DNA of 64,000 bases from Cyanothece sp. BG0011 (GCF_003013815.1 NZ_PRLH01000137.1:1-64000); one strand, 5' to 3'; numbered from the stretch's first letter, positions 44,947 to 53,976 are shown. The notes: generated by a model not told the origin, from the letters alone. A program made the numbers and translations.

Positions 44947-45687
44947 TTATTTTTTCAAGTTTTCTAAACCAGAAACCACCTTAGCCGAGTCGATGCGATC
45001 GCCTTGTTGTATCCCGTCAACCACATCCATTCCCTCGGTGACTTTACCAAATACGGCATAGTCTCCATTGAGAAATTCTAAATCGGATAAGGCAAAATAA
45101 AATTGAGACGAAGCAGAATCCGGCATTCCAGAACGGGCCATGGCCACCGCGCCCCGTTCATGTTCGAGAACTACAGGTTGAGACATGGCGGTACGGTTGC
45201 CCTGTTGCCCTAGTGCTTTACTATAGGTGGGTTTTTCGTCCCCTTCTAGCTTAATTTCGAGGGGAATGCGTCGTTCTTGTTTGGTTTGAGGGTCAACAAA
45301 GCCCCCCATTCCTGTGCCTTGGGGATCACCACCTTGAGCCACAAAGGGTTGAGGATCTTTGACCACACGGTGGAAGGTTAACCCATTATAAAAACCCCGC
45401 TCTACTAAATCCACGAAGTTTCCGGCGGTAATGGGAGCCTCTTCTCCTTTAACTTCTATGGTGACAGGGGAACCATTAATGGTCATTTCCACCACAGCAT
45501 TCCCTTCTAATCTCGGATAATTATCCATATTTAATTGACTCACTTGTTGATTTTCACTAGGACTAACGACAGTCTCGGAGTTGCTATTGGCATTAGAACA
45601 GCCACTTATCATCAACCCAGACACTAAGATAAGACAGGCTAAGGTGCTTAACCAGCGTTTTTTTAGGTTTCTCATAGATATCTTCAA
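44947..45687 (-). CDS. Cyclophilin-type peptidylprolyl isomerase, lipoprotein
   Basis: 246 residues. The N-terminus is a lipoprotein signal with lipobox '[14 protein letters not shown]', then a linker and the cyclophilin core: '[20 protein letters not shown]', '[16 protein letters not shown]' and '[20 protein letters not shown]'. The catalytic Arg is in 'FHRV'. The Trp of eukaryotic cyclophilins is absent, as is usual in bacterial types. It acts in the periplasm or thylakoid lumen. Confidence 0.93.
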   Translation of the reverse strand: MKISMRNLKKRWLSTLACLILVSGLMISGCSNANSNSETVVSPSENQQVSQLNMDNYPRLEGNAVVEMTINGSPVTIEVKGEEAPITAGNFVDLVERGFYNGLTFHRVVKDPQPFVAQGGDPQGTGMGGFVDPQTKQERRIPLEIKLEGDEKPTYSKALGQQGNRTAMSQPVVLEHERGAVAMARSGMPDSASSQFYFALSDLEFLNGDYAVFGKVTEGMDVVDGIQQGDRIDSAKVVSGLENLKK

Positions 45688-45820
45688 GGTTAATCTTGGT
45701 TTGAGTCTTCTGTATACTCCCCAATCTTACTGGGTGGGGGGTTGGGGTAACACGAAGAAGATATATCTATCGTTTCCCCAGTCTCGTCTTATCGAAAAAT
45801 CAAGGGTCTAAAACCCCGTC

Positions 45821-45935
45821 CGTCTTGATGCAGTCGCTCCTTGCTGGGAACCACCAAGACCGCGCTGCATCGCTTTAGGACGTAATGTGCTATTCTAGCA
45901 CCATACGGGAGGGCATCCCGAAATTTACGCCTTGG
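45821..45935. ncRNA. Candidate hairpin-rich non-coding element
   Basis: No gene lies in 45688-46007. The segment holds GATGCAG (45827-45833) pairing with CTGCATC (45865-45871), GTGCTA (45887-45892) with TAGCAC (45896-45901), CGGGA (45906-45910) with TCCCG (45916-45920) and CGTAA (45881-45885) with TTACG (45925-45929), a nested multi-stem structure. It lies between ycf4 and the cyclophilin gene, so either strand may be transcribed. GTCGCTC near 45833 also occurs at 49603. It could be a structured RNA or a dispersed hairpin repeat; I cannot match it to tmRNA, RNase P, 6S or SRP RNA by eye. Confidence 0.4.
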
Positions 45936-46007
45936 GAGATATGAATAAATAAGACCAGTAATGGCACGTTCAGCCCAGGAAGCTTCTCGCCTAACAGCAG
46001 AAGTATG

Positions 46008-46559
46008 TCACAACCCTTCTAAAGGAACCCCCATAAAACTGGCTAATTCTGCCCCTTCGTTTTCTAATTCTGAGAGGGACATAGGTTGGCCCACACGGGT
46101 TAGGGGAACATCTCGTTTTTGCTTAACCTTTAAGTAAAGTTTGCGTTTGGTATTTAATCCTTCTTGAATTTCAGCTTTAACTGCTTGAACATCTTCGAGG
46201 GGACAAGTGAATTCAACGCGACGATTTTTCCCCGGAAACCCCCAACGAAAAATTTTAACTTGATTGGTTTGTTTATTGAATTCGTTGTAACCTCCCCCCA
46301 CATTCAAGATAATCATCAACCATTGATAGGATGCCAAAAGAGACCCGGCTATTCCATAGAATAGTAAAGCGACTCCTTGGGGGATAAATTGAAGGGAAGA
46401 GGTATCACTGACAATGAGTAGATTGGTGTGTAAATAACTCGAAAGTCCTGCTAAAAAGAAGCCAATACCGCCAATTGTTGACACTGTTGCCCACCAGTAA
46501 TTACTGAAACGGCGAGAACCGATTACGTCTTGACGAAAAATGAGGCGATCGCTTGTCAT
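46008..46559 (-). CDS. ycf4: Photosystem I assembly protein Ycf4
   Basis: 183 residues starting at ATG 46559 ('MTSDRLIFRQDVIGSRRFSN'); the open frame upstream adds 15 residues without family support. Two membrane helices (about 23-45 and 62-88) are followed by 'GGGYNEFNKQTNQVKIFRWG' and 'FTCPLEDVQAVKAEIQEGL', classic Ycf4. It scaffolds assembly of photosystem I in the thylakoid membrane. The upstream region is disrupted by a group II intron whose 3' end lies about 80 bases before the start. Confidence 0.95.
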   Translation of the reverse strand: MTSDRLIFRQDVIGSRRFSNYWWATVSTIGGIGFFLAGLSSYLHTNLLIVSDTSSLQFIPQGVALLFYGIAGSLLASYQWLMIILNVGGGYNEFNKQTNQVKIFRWGFPGKNRRVEFTCPLEDVQAVKAEIQEGLNTKRKLYLKVKQKRDVPLTRVGQPMSLSELENEGAELASFMGVPLEGL

Positions 46560-46679
46560 AGCCGTTGCCTTTGTCCGATTTTTCTTACAGATGATCGATC
46601 GCATTCTATCATTAAAAGGTCATCCCCTATTGAACCTATTAGGGTCGAGGTAGATGTTTCCATCGTACCCCTCCCATCC

Positions 46680-46715
46680 GAAACCCGACGTGAGATTTTC
46701 ACCTCATCGGGCTAC
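46680..46715 (-). other. Group II intron domain V
   Basis: On the minus strand the 34-36-nt hairpin contains AGCCCGATGAGG and CTCACGTCGGGTTTC with a GAAAA-type terminal loop, and the AGC catalytic triad is present. The maturase stop codon (46712-46714) falls in its first bases. Confidence 0.8.
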
Positions 46716-48607
46716 TCAACATATTTATCCTTGTCAGTGGAACATCCTACCTTTTGATTTGAAGTGATTAGAATGTCATTTTCCCAATACCAAACTAAAT
46801 TATTTAGTTCTTGGTTAATGATTTTCAACCTTTGTGAAGATTGATGTTTTCTAATATGTTCCATGTCTGAGGCAGTTTTTTCATCGTGGCAATGTCCGTG
46901 AAGTAGTTGAAGGTTTTTGTATTCATCCTTGCCTCCTAATGCGGTGGCTAGGATATGGTCAACCTCTAGAATGTCCCCTTCTCGGAAGTGTAGGCAACAC
47001 CAAGGGCATATACCTTTTTGTCTCTTGAGCATTGACGCTTTTCGAGTCGGTATATCGGGATGTTTTCCCATCCTGGTACTCCAGTAAACTAGATTTCCGT
47101 TAAACGGACTATCTTCGCCTTTTACTTTCACATATTCCGTGCTACTGCTTCCAAATTCGGTGTGTGTTAGTAACCGTAGAGGGTTTAAAACCCCTTCTCT
47201 GGTAGCAAAGATCCAGTTATTATTGCCAATTCTTGTCCAATATTTCTTGCGAGCTTTGTACCAGTCACCTGTACGGTGACGACTCCAGGCTCGTAGTTTT
47301 TGGAACAATAGGTAATCTTGCCTTGTAAGTTCTCCCGTTGTTTGGGCATCAGAGAATTGATAGTAATTACTCCATCCTCTGATGATTGGATTTAGCTCTT
47401 TGATTAGGAGGGATTGATGGGAGTGTTTGTGTTTATCAATGACTCGTTTAAGTTCAAGTTGATGTTTCTTACAGGCATCCTTTGAAGGTGTAATGAGGGT
47501 TCTAAAGCCTAATTTTTCTTTGGTGCTAGGATGTATTGAACTTCTATATTTTCCCACTGGGAATTGTCGGATATAATACCCTAAGAAATCAAATCCAGCT
47601 TTTCCGTCTTCGCTTAACTCTGGGTATAGAGTGTGGGCGATTCTGGTTTTTGAGGGCTTTAGTTCCAATCCCATGTCTTTTAACCACTCAGAGATTAACT
47701 CTCTGCATCCTTGGATAACGGTTAGGTCTTTATGTATTAGGAGAAAGTCATCAGCGTATCGGATGAACGTTAATGATTTTACTTTCTGTTGCCAACTAAT
47801 TTGACAATTAGGTTTGTCATTTCTTCTCATGTCGAGGGTTTTGGCAAATTCCATTAACATCTTTTCCATTCCGTGGAGGGCTACGTTTGCTAATAGTGGG
47901 CTAATCACACCCCCTTGCATTGTTCCCTCAGATGTGGCAGTGAATACCCCTTGGTCTATGACTCCAGATTTTAACCAAGCTTTTATTTGTTGCCTGATTT
48001 TACCCGCGTAACCGAGTTTTTGGAGTAGGGCTAAGTGGTTGATGCGGTCAAAACATTTGGCAATGTCAGCGTCTAGTACAAATTTTGATTTTGTATTTAT
48101 GCTGTTCTTGATTTGTTTGATAGCATCTTGACATGACCTTCCTGGTCTAAAACCATAACTGTTTGGCTCAAATTCTGCCTCCCATTCTGGTTCTAGTGCT
48201 GTTTTTACTAGGTTTTGTAAGGCTCGGTCATAGATTGTTGGTATTCCTAATGGTCGTTGTTCATTTGTTCCTGGTTTGGGTATCCATACCCTACGAGTTG
48301 GGTTACTTTTACCAGTAATTTTGAGTTGACCTACGAGGTTCATACGAGCTTCTGGGGATAATGCTTTAATACCATCCACCCCTGCCGTTTTTTTACCGCG
48401 ATTATCTTGTGTTACCTTTCTGACCGATATCACTTTGTTAGACCAGGAACTCATCAAGGTTTTCTGGAGTTTTCTAACTTGTTTTACATCTCCACGACGA
48501 GATGCTGCGTAAATCCTCGTTTGCAGCTTATAGACGAATCTTTCAGCTTTACGCCAGTTGATGTCGTCCCATCCCACAGTCTTCGGTTTTGAATCTGTAT
48601 TAGGCAT
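46712..48607 (-). CDS. Group II intron maturase/reverse transcriptase with HNH endonuclease
   Basis: 631 residues. The RT0-RT7 blocks include 'PLGIPTIYDRALQNLVKTAL' and the catalytic 'FIRYADDFLLIHKDL' (YADD). Domain X follows ('KLRAWSRHRTGDWYKARKKY'). The C-terminal HNH nuclease has 'CPWCCLHFREGDILEVDHIL' and 'LQLLHGHCHDEKT'. All three activities (reverse transcription, splicing, DNA cleavage) appear intact, so the intron could still retrohome. Confidence 0.95.
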   Translation of the reverse strand: MPNTDSKPKTVGWDDINWRKAERFVYKLQTRIYAASRRGDVKQVRKLQKTLMSSWSNKVISVRKVTQDNRGKKTAGVDGIKALSPEARMNLVGQLKITGKSNPTRRVWIPKPGTNEQRPLGIPTIYDRALQNLVKTALEPEWEAEFEPNSYGFRPGRSCQDAIKQIKNSINTKSKFVLDADIAKCFDRINHLALLQKLGYAGKIRQQIKAWLKSGVIDQGVFTATSEGTMQGGVISPLLANVALHGMEKMLMEFAKTLDMRRNDKPNCQISWQQKVKSLTFIRYADDFLLIHKDLTVIQGCRELISEWLKDMGLELKPSKTRIAHTLYPELSEDGKAGFDFLGYYIRQFPVGKYRSSIHPSTKEKLGFRTLITPSKDACKKHQLELKRVIDKHKHSHQSLLIKELNPIIRGWSNYYQFSDAQTTGELTRQDYLLFQKLRAWSRHRTGDWYKARKKYWTRIGNNNWIFATREGVLNPLRLLTHTEFGSSSTEYVKVKGEDSPFNGNLVYWSTRMGKHPDIPTRKASMLKRQKGICPWCCLHFREGDILEVDHILATALGGKDEYKNLQLLHGHCHDEKTASDMEHIRKHQSSQRLKIINQELNNLVWYWENDILITSNQKVGCSTDKDKYVE

Positions 48608-49539
48608 ATTTTCTGCTAATGGTAGCTTTACACATCGATATATTGCGAGTCACGTCTGCTTATCCTGGGCGTTACCCCATCCTTTTTTTGGCATTACCTG
48701 TGATTTCAGGTTAGGCATTTGCTTCTTGACCCATCTCTCACAATCTCACCATACGGTTTTGACGATACCTACCAGTTAATCTGGGGATGAAATTGTGTTA
48801 CTTCGTTCCTGTGTTCCATTGGTCGAGTCCTTTAGGGTTCATCTATCCGCCTGTATGGGCTGATTGTGCGATACGATACGACGGGAATTTCGTATATCGT
48901 TGCCCTTCCCGTTTGGGTTGCAGGGTTGGTTTTATCCAAAGCTTATGACCCCTGCTGCGTCCTTAAGACGGTTCAGTAGATGATTCGTTTATCTACCCCA
49001 CGATTTCCTTTTCCTTGATGTAATCTTAGTCCAGGTCGCTTATGAGACTCTTACTAACGGTTAGGCGTTTTCAGCAATTATCGCTCTGTCCGCTTTCACT
49101 CCCGCTTCTAAGCCTGGGTTGTCATCCCAGATTTAGGGGAAACTTCTCTCTTTTGTCGCCAAAAGGGACGCTGTGTGTTTTCAACTCCGCACAAGAGCGC
49201 AAAGACTTGGTTTTCTAGGATACTTACCTCACTTTGATGGAACACAAGTTGTCATTTCAGTTAAGGATTAAAGTGCGAACTCTACCTATTGGTTACTTAA
49301 CTGAGAAGCCCTACATCCCTCCTCTGAAGAGGATTTCGTAGGAACGAATCGCACCCCGTCGCGGGACGCGAGGGATTCCCATATAGACTCTTAACTAGAC
49401 TACCGAAATAGTCCCCGTCAGACCGCCATTACTGGGCTGTTTGTTTAACGGACATATCAAGCTGCCGAGGACACCTCGGCAGTCTTGTCCTCACGTTCAC
49501 GGGCGCACCGACCGCCAACGGCTCTAAATTCTATTCTGT

Positions 49540-49700
49540 TTTTTGGCTGTGCTTTTCAGCTAAACCTAATGTACCAGTCGCGTCACCCTTCGGGTTCGTT
49601 AGTCGCTCATGGGGGTTTCCCCCATGAGCAACTTTCGTAAGAAGGCTCCGTCGTTGTACGGCGGAGTAATCTCTGACCTTCTCTAGGCGGGGGACAACAG
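49540..49700. other. Hairpin-rich non-coding stretch upstream of the intron
   Basis: Holds a perfect 11-bp stem (49605-49615 with 49619-49629, loop TTT) and an 8-bp stem (49646-49653 with 49659-49666, one wobble), plus CACCC/GGGTT pairing near 49585. Reading frames here (such as 49531-49788) show low-complexity text with no family. It directly precedes the intron 5' end, in the exon. GTCGCTC is shared with 45833. Confidence 0.5.
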
Positions 49701-49928
49701 ACCGAGGGATGGGGAGTTGAGGTCGAAAACTAATAATTTGATGGGAGAAAGATATTGATTTTTGACGTAAAATTAGTATATTCATCATAGATATCGTTTA
49801 ATCAATGCTAATGTACTAATTAAATGATTTTTCCGACAATGGTGATTCTGATCAATTTTGACTTTTGTGACTGTCACAGTTTTTTCATCAAAACTGGGAA
49901 TACTTAAATGTAACAGCCTTTTATTATT

Positions 49929-50198
49929 ATGGAAATGCTTTCAAATACAGTAATTGAGCAATTTATCATTAAGCTTCGACTTCACGCCTTAGTTGAGGGA
50001 ATTGATGAAAAAGCCGCGTTGAAATATGCTTCGGTGAAGCTTCGTTTAATCACAGGAGAAGTGAGTGAATATGAATATCATACTTTAATTGATGATATTA
50101 ATCATATTTTTGGAATGTCATCAACATCACAAACAACTCTAGGTTCTAGCTTTAATCATTGGATTGAAAGAGAAATTCATGAAATTCAAACAACTTAA
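49929..50198 (+). CDS. 89-residue protein of unknown function
   Basis: A mostly helical text 'NTVIEQFIIKLRLHALVEGI' with 'YEYHTLIDDINHIFGMSSTS' and a C-terminal acidic tail. No family recognised. Its stop is 4 bases from the stop of the convergent FabD-like gene. Upstream of it lie the intron and the hairpin stretch, so its promoter is in the 49789-49928 spacer. Confidence 0.5.
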   Translation: MEMLSNTVIEQFIIKLRLHALVEGIDEKAALKYASVKLRLITGEVSEYEYHTLIDDINHIFGMSSTSQTTLGSSFNHWIEREIHEIQTT

Positions 50199-50202
50199 TT
50201 AT

Positions 50203-51168
50203 TTATTTGTTGATCATTTTTGCATTAGCAATGGATAATTTTTTAAGTTGATCCCGAATTACCATACTATCGATATCAGCAGTAGAACCAATATTATTAA
50301 TTTTTAAACTGGGATCAATCTGTTGCATCGATTTTAGTAATCCTCGACCACAACCAATTTGCCAAGCTTCATTAATACCCTGTTGTACTAGGGTTCTCGA
50401 AATGCTTTCCCATCGAACCGGTTGGCTAATTTGAGCAATTAAATTACGTTTGACTTGATTAATATTGAAACTCACAGTAAAGTCCACACTACAAAAAACA
50501 GGAATCACAAACGGTTGAAAATCAACACAATCTAAAATTCCTTCAAATTCTTGCGCGGCTGTTTCCACTAAGGGTGTATGGAAGGCAGCATTAACTGACA
50601 AAGGAATGACACGATTAACTGAAACTTGAGATAAAACAGAGGTAATCGCCTCATTAGTACCTGAAAGAATAGCATAGGTTAAGTTATCATTAGCCAACCA
50701 AACATTAGGGGTATGGACAACGACTTTTTGAAGTTTTTCTGGGTCAAAGCCTCTCAAGGTTACCATAGAACCTTGGGGTAAACGAGACATAATCTCTGCC
50801 CGTTTTTTTATCAGCTTTAAACCTGTTTCAAAATCGAAAGCTTCGGCAGCGTATAAAGCTAAATATTCCCCAAAACTATAACCGGATACGACATCGGGTT
50901 GATAGCCTGAACGCTTCAAAAAATCAATCAACAGTGTCATATACACATAAAGACAGGGTTGGGTGTACTGAGTATGGGATAATTGATGGTCGTCACTTTG
51001 CCAAAGTTTAGCAATAGACCAACCTAAAATAGATTCTGCTTGTTGTAATCTCAATTGTGTGAAAGGAAAGTCTAATAGTTCTCGTCCCATTCCTAACTGT
51101 TGGGAACCTTGGCCTGGAAACACCCAAGCTGTGGAATTTTTCTCGTTTTGTAAAGAAGATATTAACAT
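50203..51168 (-). CDS. FabD-like acyltransferase (malonyl-CoA:ACP transacylase family)
   Basis: 321 residues. 'STAWVFPGQGSQQLGMGREL' opens the fold. The nucleophile Ser is in 'VVSGYSFGEYLALYAAEA' (GYSFG instead of the canonical GHSLG), the His in 'NAAFHTPLVETAAQEF', and the extender-selecting Arg is in 'LIKKRAEIM'. The Tyr in place of the first His of GHSxG suggests a paralogue (PKS-trans-AT-like) rather than the housekeeping FabD. Substrate unknown. The promoter lies in the C/G-rich spacer. Confidence 0.85.
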   Translation of the reverse strand: MLISSLQNEKNSTAWVFPGQGSQQLGMGRELLDFPFTQLRLQQAESILGWSIAKLWQSDDHQLSHTQYTQPCLYVYMTLLIDFLKRSGYQPDVVSGYSFGEYLALYAAEAFDFETGLKLIKKRAEIMSRLPQGSMVTLRGFDPEKLQKVVVHTPNVWLANDNLTYAILSGTNEAITSVLSQVSVNRVIPLSVNAAFHTPLVETAAQEFEGILDCVDFQPFVIPVFCSVDFTVSFNINQVKRNLIAQISQPVRWESISRTLVQQGINEAWQIGCGRGLLKSMQQIDPSLKINNIGSTADIDSMVIRDQLKKLSIANAKMINK

Positions 51169-51361
51169 GATGTGAAATTTTTATAAAAAAGTAGTGATTC
51201 CTAGATTCTTCCTAATTGTAAATACAAAAATTATGAAAATCTATGACATATTTACTGACTTTTTCCAAAAAATTAGCCAGGAGAAGAAAATCAGTATTTT
51301 TACTGAACTATTGCCCTTATTTTTTAATGAATTGTTGATTATAACTGTCCACGAAATCTGT

Positions 51362-51387
51362 AAAATCCCCTATGACTAGGGGATTTT
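51362..51387. terminator. Strong hairpin AAAATCCCCTA/TAGGGGATTTT
   Basis: An 11-bp stem (51362-51372 and 51377-51387) with a TGAC loop, followed by TTC on the plus strand, in the 490-base spacer 51169-51658. It overlaps the end of a plus-strand frame (51194-51379) that I do not support as a gene. It may end transcription through the spacer in either direction. Confidence 0.55.
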
Positions 51388-51502
51388 TTCTAGAGAAAAA
51401 AAACCTACATTAAGATAAATTTAACAAAATTTTTTTTAAGGGTGATCAAATCCATTGAAGTTATGAAGAATCTACTGAGTCGTCACGAATACTCATATCT
51501 TG

Positions 51503-51592
51503 CACCCCCCACACCCCCCACACCCCCACACCCCCTTTATAAGGGGGGCAGGGGGGGTAGGGGCAGGGGGGGTAGGGGCAGGGGGGGTAGGG
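51503..51592. repeat. C-rich/G-rich tract with 15-base tandem repeat
   Basis: Three copies of GGGCAGGGGGGGTAG at 51546-51590, preceded by C-rich CACCCCC repeats (51503-51535); ACCCCCTTTATAAGGGGG forms a hairpin. The strand has the run structure for G-quadruplex formation. It lies between the FabD-like and CheW genes. Confidence 0.8.
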
Positions 51593-51658
51593 TAATAGGC
51601 AATAGGCAGTAGACTAAACAAAGACTTTTGTTGCATGAGTGCCTATTTTCGGTAGAGT

Positions 51659-52141
51659 TTATCTACTAAGAAGGGGTGCATTTAAAATAGCTTCAGGATC
51701 TACCATAAAAAAAAGTTGTTTTTCGTCAAGTATACAACCTTGTAAATAAGGAATTAAATCGGGTTTAACGGTATTCAAAGGAGATTCTATTCTGTCTTTA
51801 GAAAATCGGCTGACTCCCATCACTTTTTCTACTGCCAATGCTAATGCTTTTTTTCCTGAGTGAATAATAGCGATCGAATATTGTTGACTGTCTAATTTAA
51901 GAGAGGATATATTTAGGAGTTTGGCGAGATCCACGACCCAAAAAATACGGCTACGTTGGTTAAGTAATCCCAAAAAAAAGGGAGGCATATTGGGCATAAT
52001 AGTTAAACGACTAGAAGCAATAATCAAGACTTCTTTTGTCATTGTCATGGGTAATAAAATTTGAGTTTGACTATTAATCTGCAGATGAAGATAAGGATCA
52101 CCAATGATCCTTTGATTAGATAAGGCTTGAGTTGTTACCAT
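51659..52141 (-). CDS. CheW-domain protein (PixI/PilI type)
   Basis: 160 residues. The CheW fold: 'MPPFFLGLLNQRSRIFWVVD', 'LAKLLNISSLKLDSQQYSIA' and 'LALAVEKVMGVSRFSKDRIE'. It couples a chemoreceptor to a CheA kinase. It is the last gene of a minus-strand triad after a PatA-like and a CheY-like regulator, the arrangement of pixG-H-I/pilG-H-I in cyanobacterial phototaxis. Confidence 0.86.
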   Translation of the reverse strand: MVTTQALSNQRIIGDPYLHLQINSQTQILLPMTMTKEVLIIASSRLTIMPNMPPFFLGLLNQRSRIFWVVDLAKLLNISSLKLDSQQYSIAIIHSGKKALALAVEKVMGVSRFSKDRIESPLNTVKPDLIPYLQGCILDEKQLFFMVDPEAILNAPLLSR

Positions 52142-52245
52142 AAAAATATTCAGAGGCTTTTTAATAAGTTTGCTCAGATAGTCAAATGAATAATTAACAA
52201 TTGTAAGGGAGAGATCATTATTAATTATTCATTATGAATTGTTCA

Positions 52246-52605
52246 TTAGACAACGGAGCGAATAGCCCGAACTAATTGCTCTTTACTAAAGGGTTTAGTC
52301 ACATAAACATCGGCGCCTTGTTTCATGGCCCACATACGATCTAAGTCTTGATTTTTTGAAGTACAAACGACAATGGGTAAATTTTGAGTGTCAGGGTTTT
52401 TGCGAATACTACGACATAATTCTAAGCCATTCATACCAGGCATCACTAAGTCAGTAATAATCACATTGGGTTTATGTTGATTAATTTTTCCTAGGGCATC
52501 TTTAGCATCAGTAGTTGCTATAACAGTGTAACCACTATCTCGCAGATAATTACTGATTAACTCCATTTCAGAGACTGTATCTTCTATGACTAAAACTTTA
52601 GACAT
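52246..52605 (-). CDS. CheY-like single-domain response regulator (PilH/PixH type)
   Basis: 119 residues. The phosphoacceptor Asp is in 'PNVIITDLVMPGMNGLELCR', the acidic pair in 'VLVIEDTVSEMEL', Thr/Ser in 'IVVCTSKNQDLD' and the conserved Lys in 'YVTKPFSKEQLVRA'. It receives phosphate from a CheA-type kinase and acts on the type IV pilus motor. Confidence 0.9.
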   Translation of the reverse strand: MSKVLVIEDTVSEMELISNYLRDSGYTVIATTDAKDALGKINQHKPNVIITDLVMPGMNGLELCRSIRKNPDTQNLPIVVCTSKNQDLDRMWAMKQGADVYVTKPFSKEQLVRAIRSVV

Positions 52606-52725
52606 GGGTAAATATCCTCGAAAAAACCGTTTAAATTGATGGGTTGAACAAAGTTCCTAATCCTAGAGTTCCCATAATGGTCATAAAAATCGACACCATG
52701 ATCTTAAAAAAAGAGTTATTTTAGT

Positions 52726-53976
52726 TTAGCTTAAATAACGAAACACCATTTTTAATAAGTCCGATTGAGTAAAGGGTTTAGTTAAGTAATCTGAGGCCCC
52801 TGCAACCCTGGCTTTGGCGCGATCGACTAAACCTCGATTCCCAGTTACCATAATAATCGGGGTTCTTTTAAAGAGGGGATGATTTCTAATCAGTTGACAA
52901 AGGCGATAACCATCAATTCCTGGCATTCCTACATCCAATAAAATAATATCAGGTTTAAATCTAATGATTTCTAATAACGCTTTTTTAGAATCATCAATGG
53001 CATGAATTAGTAAATCTTCCTTGTCAAGAAAACGATTAATTTCACTCAAAATGGTTGGGCTGTCATCCACACAGACTAATTTATATTGTTGAGTTTCTTT
53101 GCTCTTATTATTAACATCACTCAAGTAATCATTTTTAATGATATGATTATCTACTTTTTGACTAGATTCTGTCTTTGCTATAATCTGAGGAAGTTGATCA
53201 AAAGGGGCTTGAGGATCATGAATAATAACGTTTTTGGTTAGGATAAATTGATAAATATATTGAGCAATTTTGATCTCATCTTTATTGGTTAAAACCGCTA
53301 ACTGTCTAAAATTAAATCCTCTTAAAAGTTTACTGAGTTTTTTAATTTGTTCAGAGGACAGTTTACTTGTTTTTTGATTATTAGTAAAAAAATAAGGTCT
53401 TTGTTCAGGGGAAGTAATTAAGGGGGCTAAGGTTTGCCAAGACTTTAATCTTTGCCGACATTCGATGATCACATCTTTAAGATCGAGCTTAACTAATCGA
53501 GGTGAAACGCCAGCATTCTTGATAAAACTATAGTCAGCATCGGTTAATAATAAAAATAATTCAATGATTTCTTTGTTTAGAGAAATAACTAGGTTAGCGG
53601 CTTGAGAATCGTCTAAATAGTTTTCTTTGAGTAACCAATTAATCGCTTGATATTCTAGGGGTACATTATCACTGTCTTGTTTTTCATTTTCAAAGTTTAA
53701 TCTTGCTTGATTTCGTACGGCTGCGGTTAAAGAAGACACGGTATAACTTAACCGTCGCAGATGTCTTTCCAATCGTTCAAAAGAATCGAGGGAATGGTTC
53801 GCATAAACTAATTTTCCTTGATCAACATAAATCTTCCATTTTACCGATTTAGAAGAAACCACTAAACATCCAGTTTTTTGACCATGGTCAAGTTTTCCTA
53901 ATATATTCATAGGGGAAAATTTAGGTAACGCTTTGACTGAGACGGAGGATTGTTTTTCGTAGTTTTTTACATTCAT
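52726..53976 (-). CDS. PatA/PixG-type response regulator with N-terminal DUF4388-like domain
   Basis: 416 residues from ATG 53976. The N-terminal region begins 'NYEKQSSVSVKALPKFSPMN' and has 'GKLDHGQKTGCLVVSSKSVK', the PATAN/DUF4388 domain of PatA. The C-terminal receiver has 'YKLVCVDDSPTILSEINRFL', the phospho-Asp in 'PDIILLDVGMPGIDGYRLCQ' and Lys in 'DYLTKPFTQSDLL'. PatA-like regulators tune pilus motors and taxis. It heads a three-gene taxis unit without receptor or CheA here. Confidence 0.85.
   Translation of the reverse strand: MNVKNYEKQSSVSVKALPKFSPMNILGKLDHGQKTGCLVVSSKSVKWKIYVDQGKLVYANHSLDSFERLERHLRRLSYTVSSLTAAVRNQARLNFENEKQDSDNVPLEYQAINWLLKENYLDDSQAANLVISLNKEIIELFLLLTDADYSFIKNAGVSPRLVKLDLKDVIIECRQRLKSWQTLAPLITSPEQRPYFFTNNQKTSKLSSEQIKKLSKLLRGFNFRQLAVLTNKDEIKIAQYIYQFILTKNVIIHDPQAPFDQLPQIIAKTESSQKVDNHIIKNDYLSDVNNKSKETQQYKLVCVDDSPTILSEINRFLDKEDLLIHAIDDSKKALLEIIRFKPDIILLDVGMPGIDGYRLCQLIRNHPLFKRTPIIMVTGNRGLVDRAKARVAGASDYLTKPFTQSDLLKMVFRYLS

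Larger units (their letters stand above)
46638..49508 (-). mobile_element. Group II intron (maturase-encoding)
   Basis: On the minus strand the 5' end is GTGCG at 49508, the group II consensus, followed by about 900 bases of RNA domains. Then come the maturase gene, domain V (46680-46715) and domain VI ending around CCCTAAT (46638, uncertain by about ten bases). It lies between the 49929 gene and ycf4, not inside an obvious protein gene. The exon junction reads GGCGGTCG before and AGGTTCAA after the intron. It is a self-splicing retroelement; the maturase looks complete. Confidence 0.8.

Noticed and set aside
45811-46007. tmRNA, SRP RNA, RNase P RNA or 6S RNA
   Set aside because: None of the conserved core sequences that I know for these were found; only the hairpins support an RNA.
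49531-49788. Minus-strand 85-residue ORF
   Set aside because: It lies across the strong hairpins, has low-complexity text and no recognised domain.
51194-51379. Plus-strand 61-residue ORF before the hairpin
   Set aside because: No family, no clear ribosome-binding site, and its end overlaps a terminator-like hairpin; kept only as spacer.
51503-51592. G-rich repeats as a CRISPR-like or origin repeat
   Set aside because: No spacers of constant length and no DnaA boxes were seen; it is a low-complexity tract.
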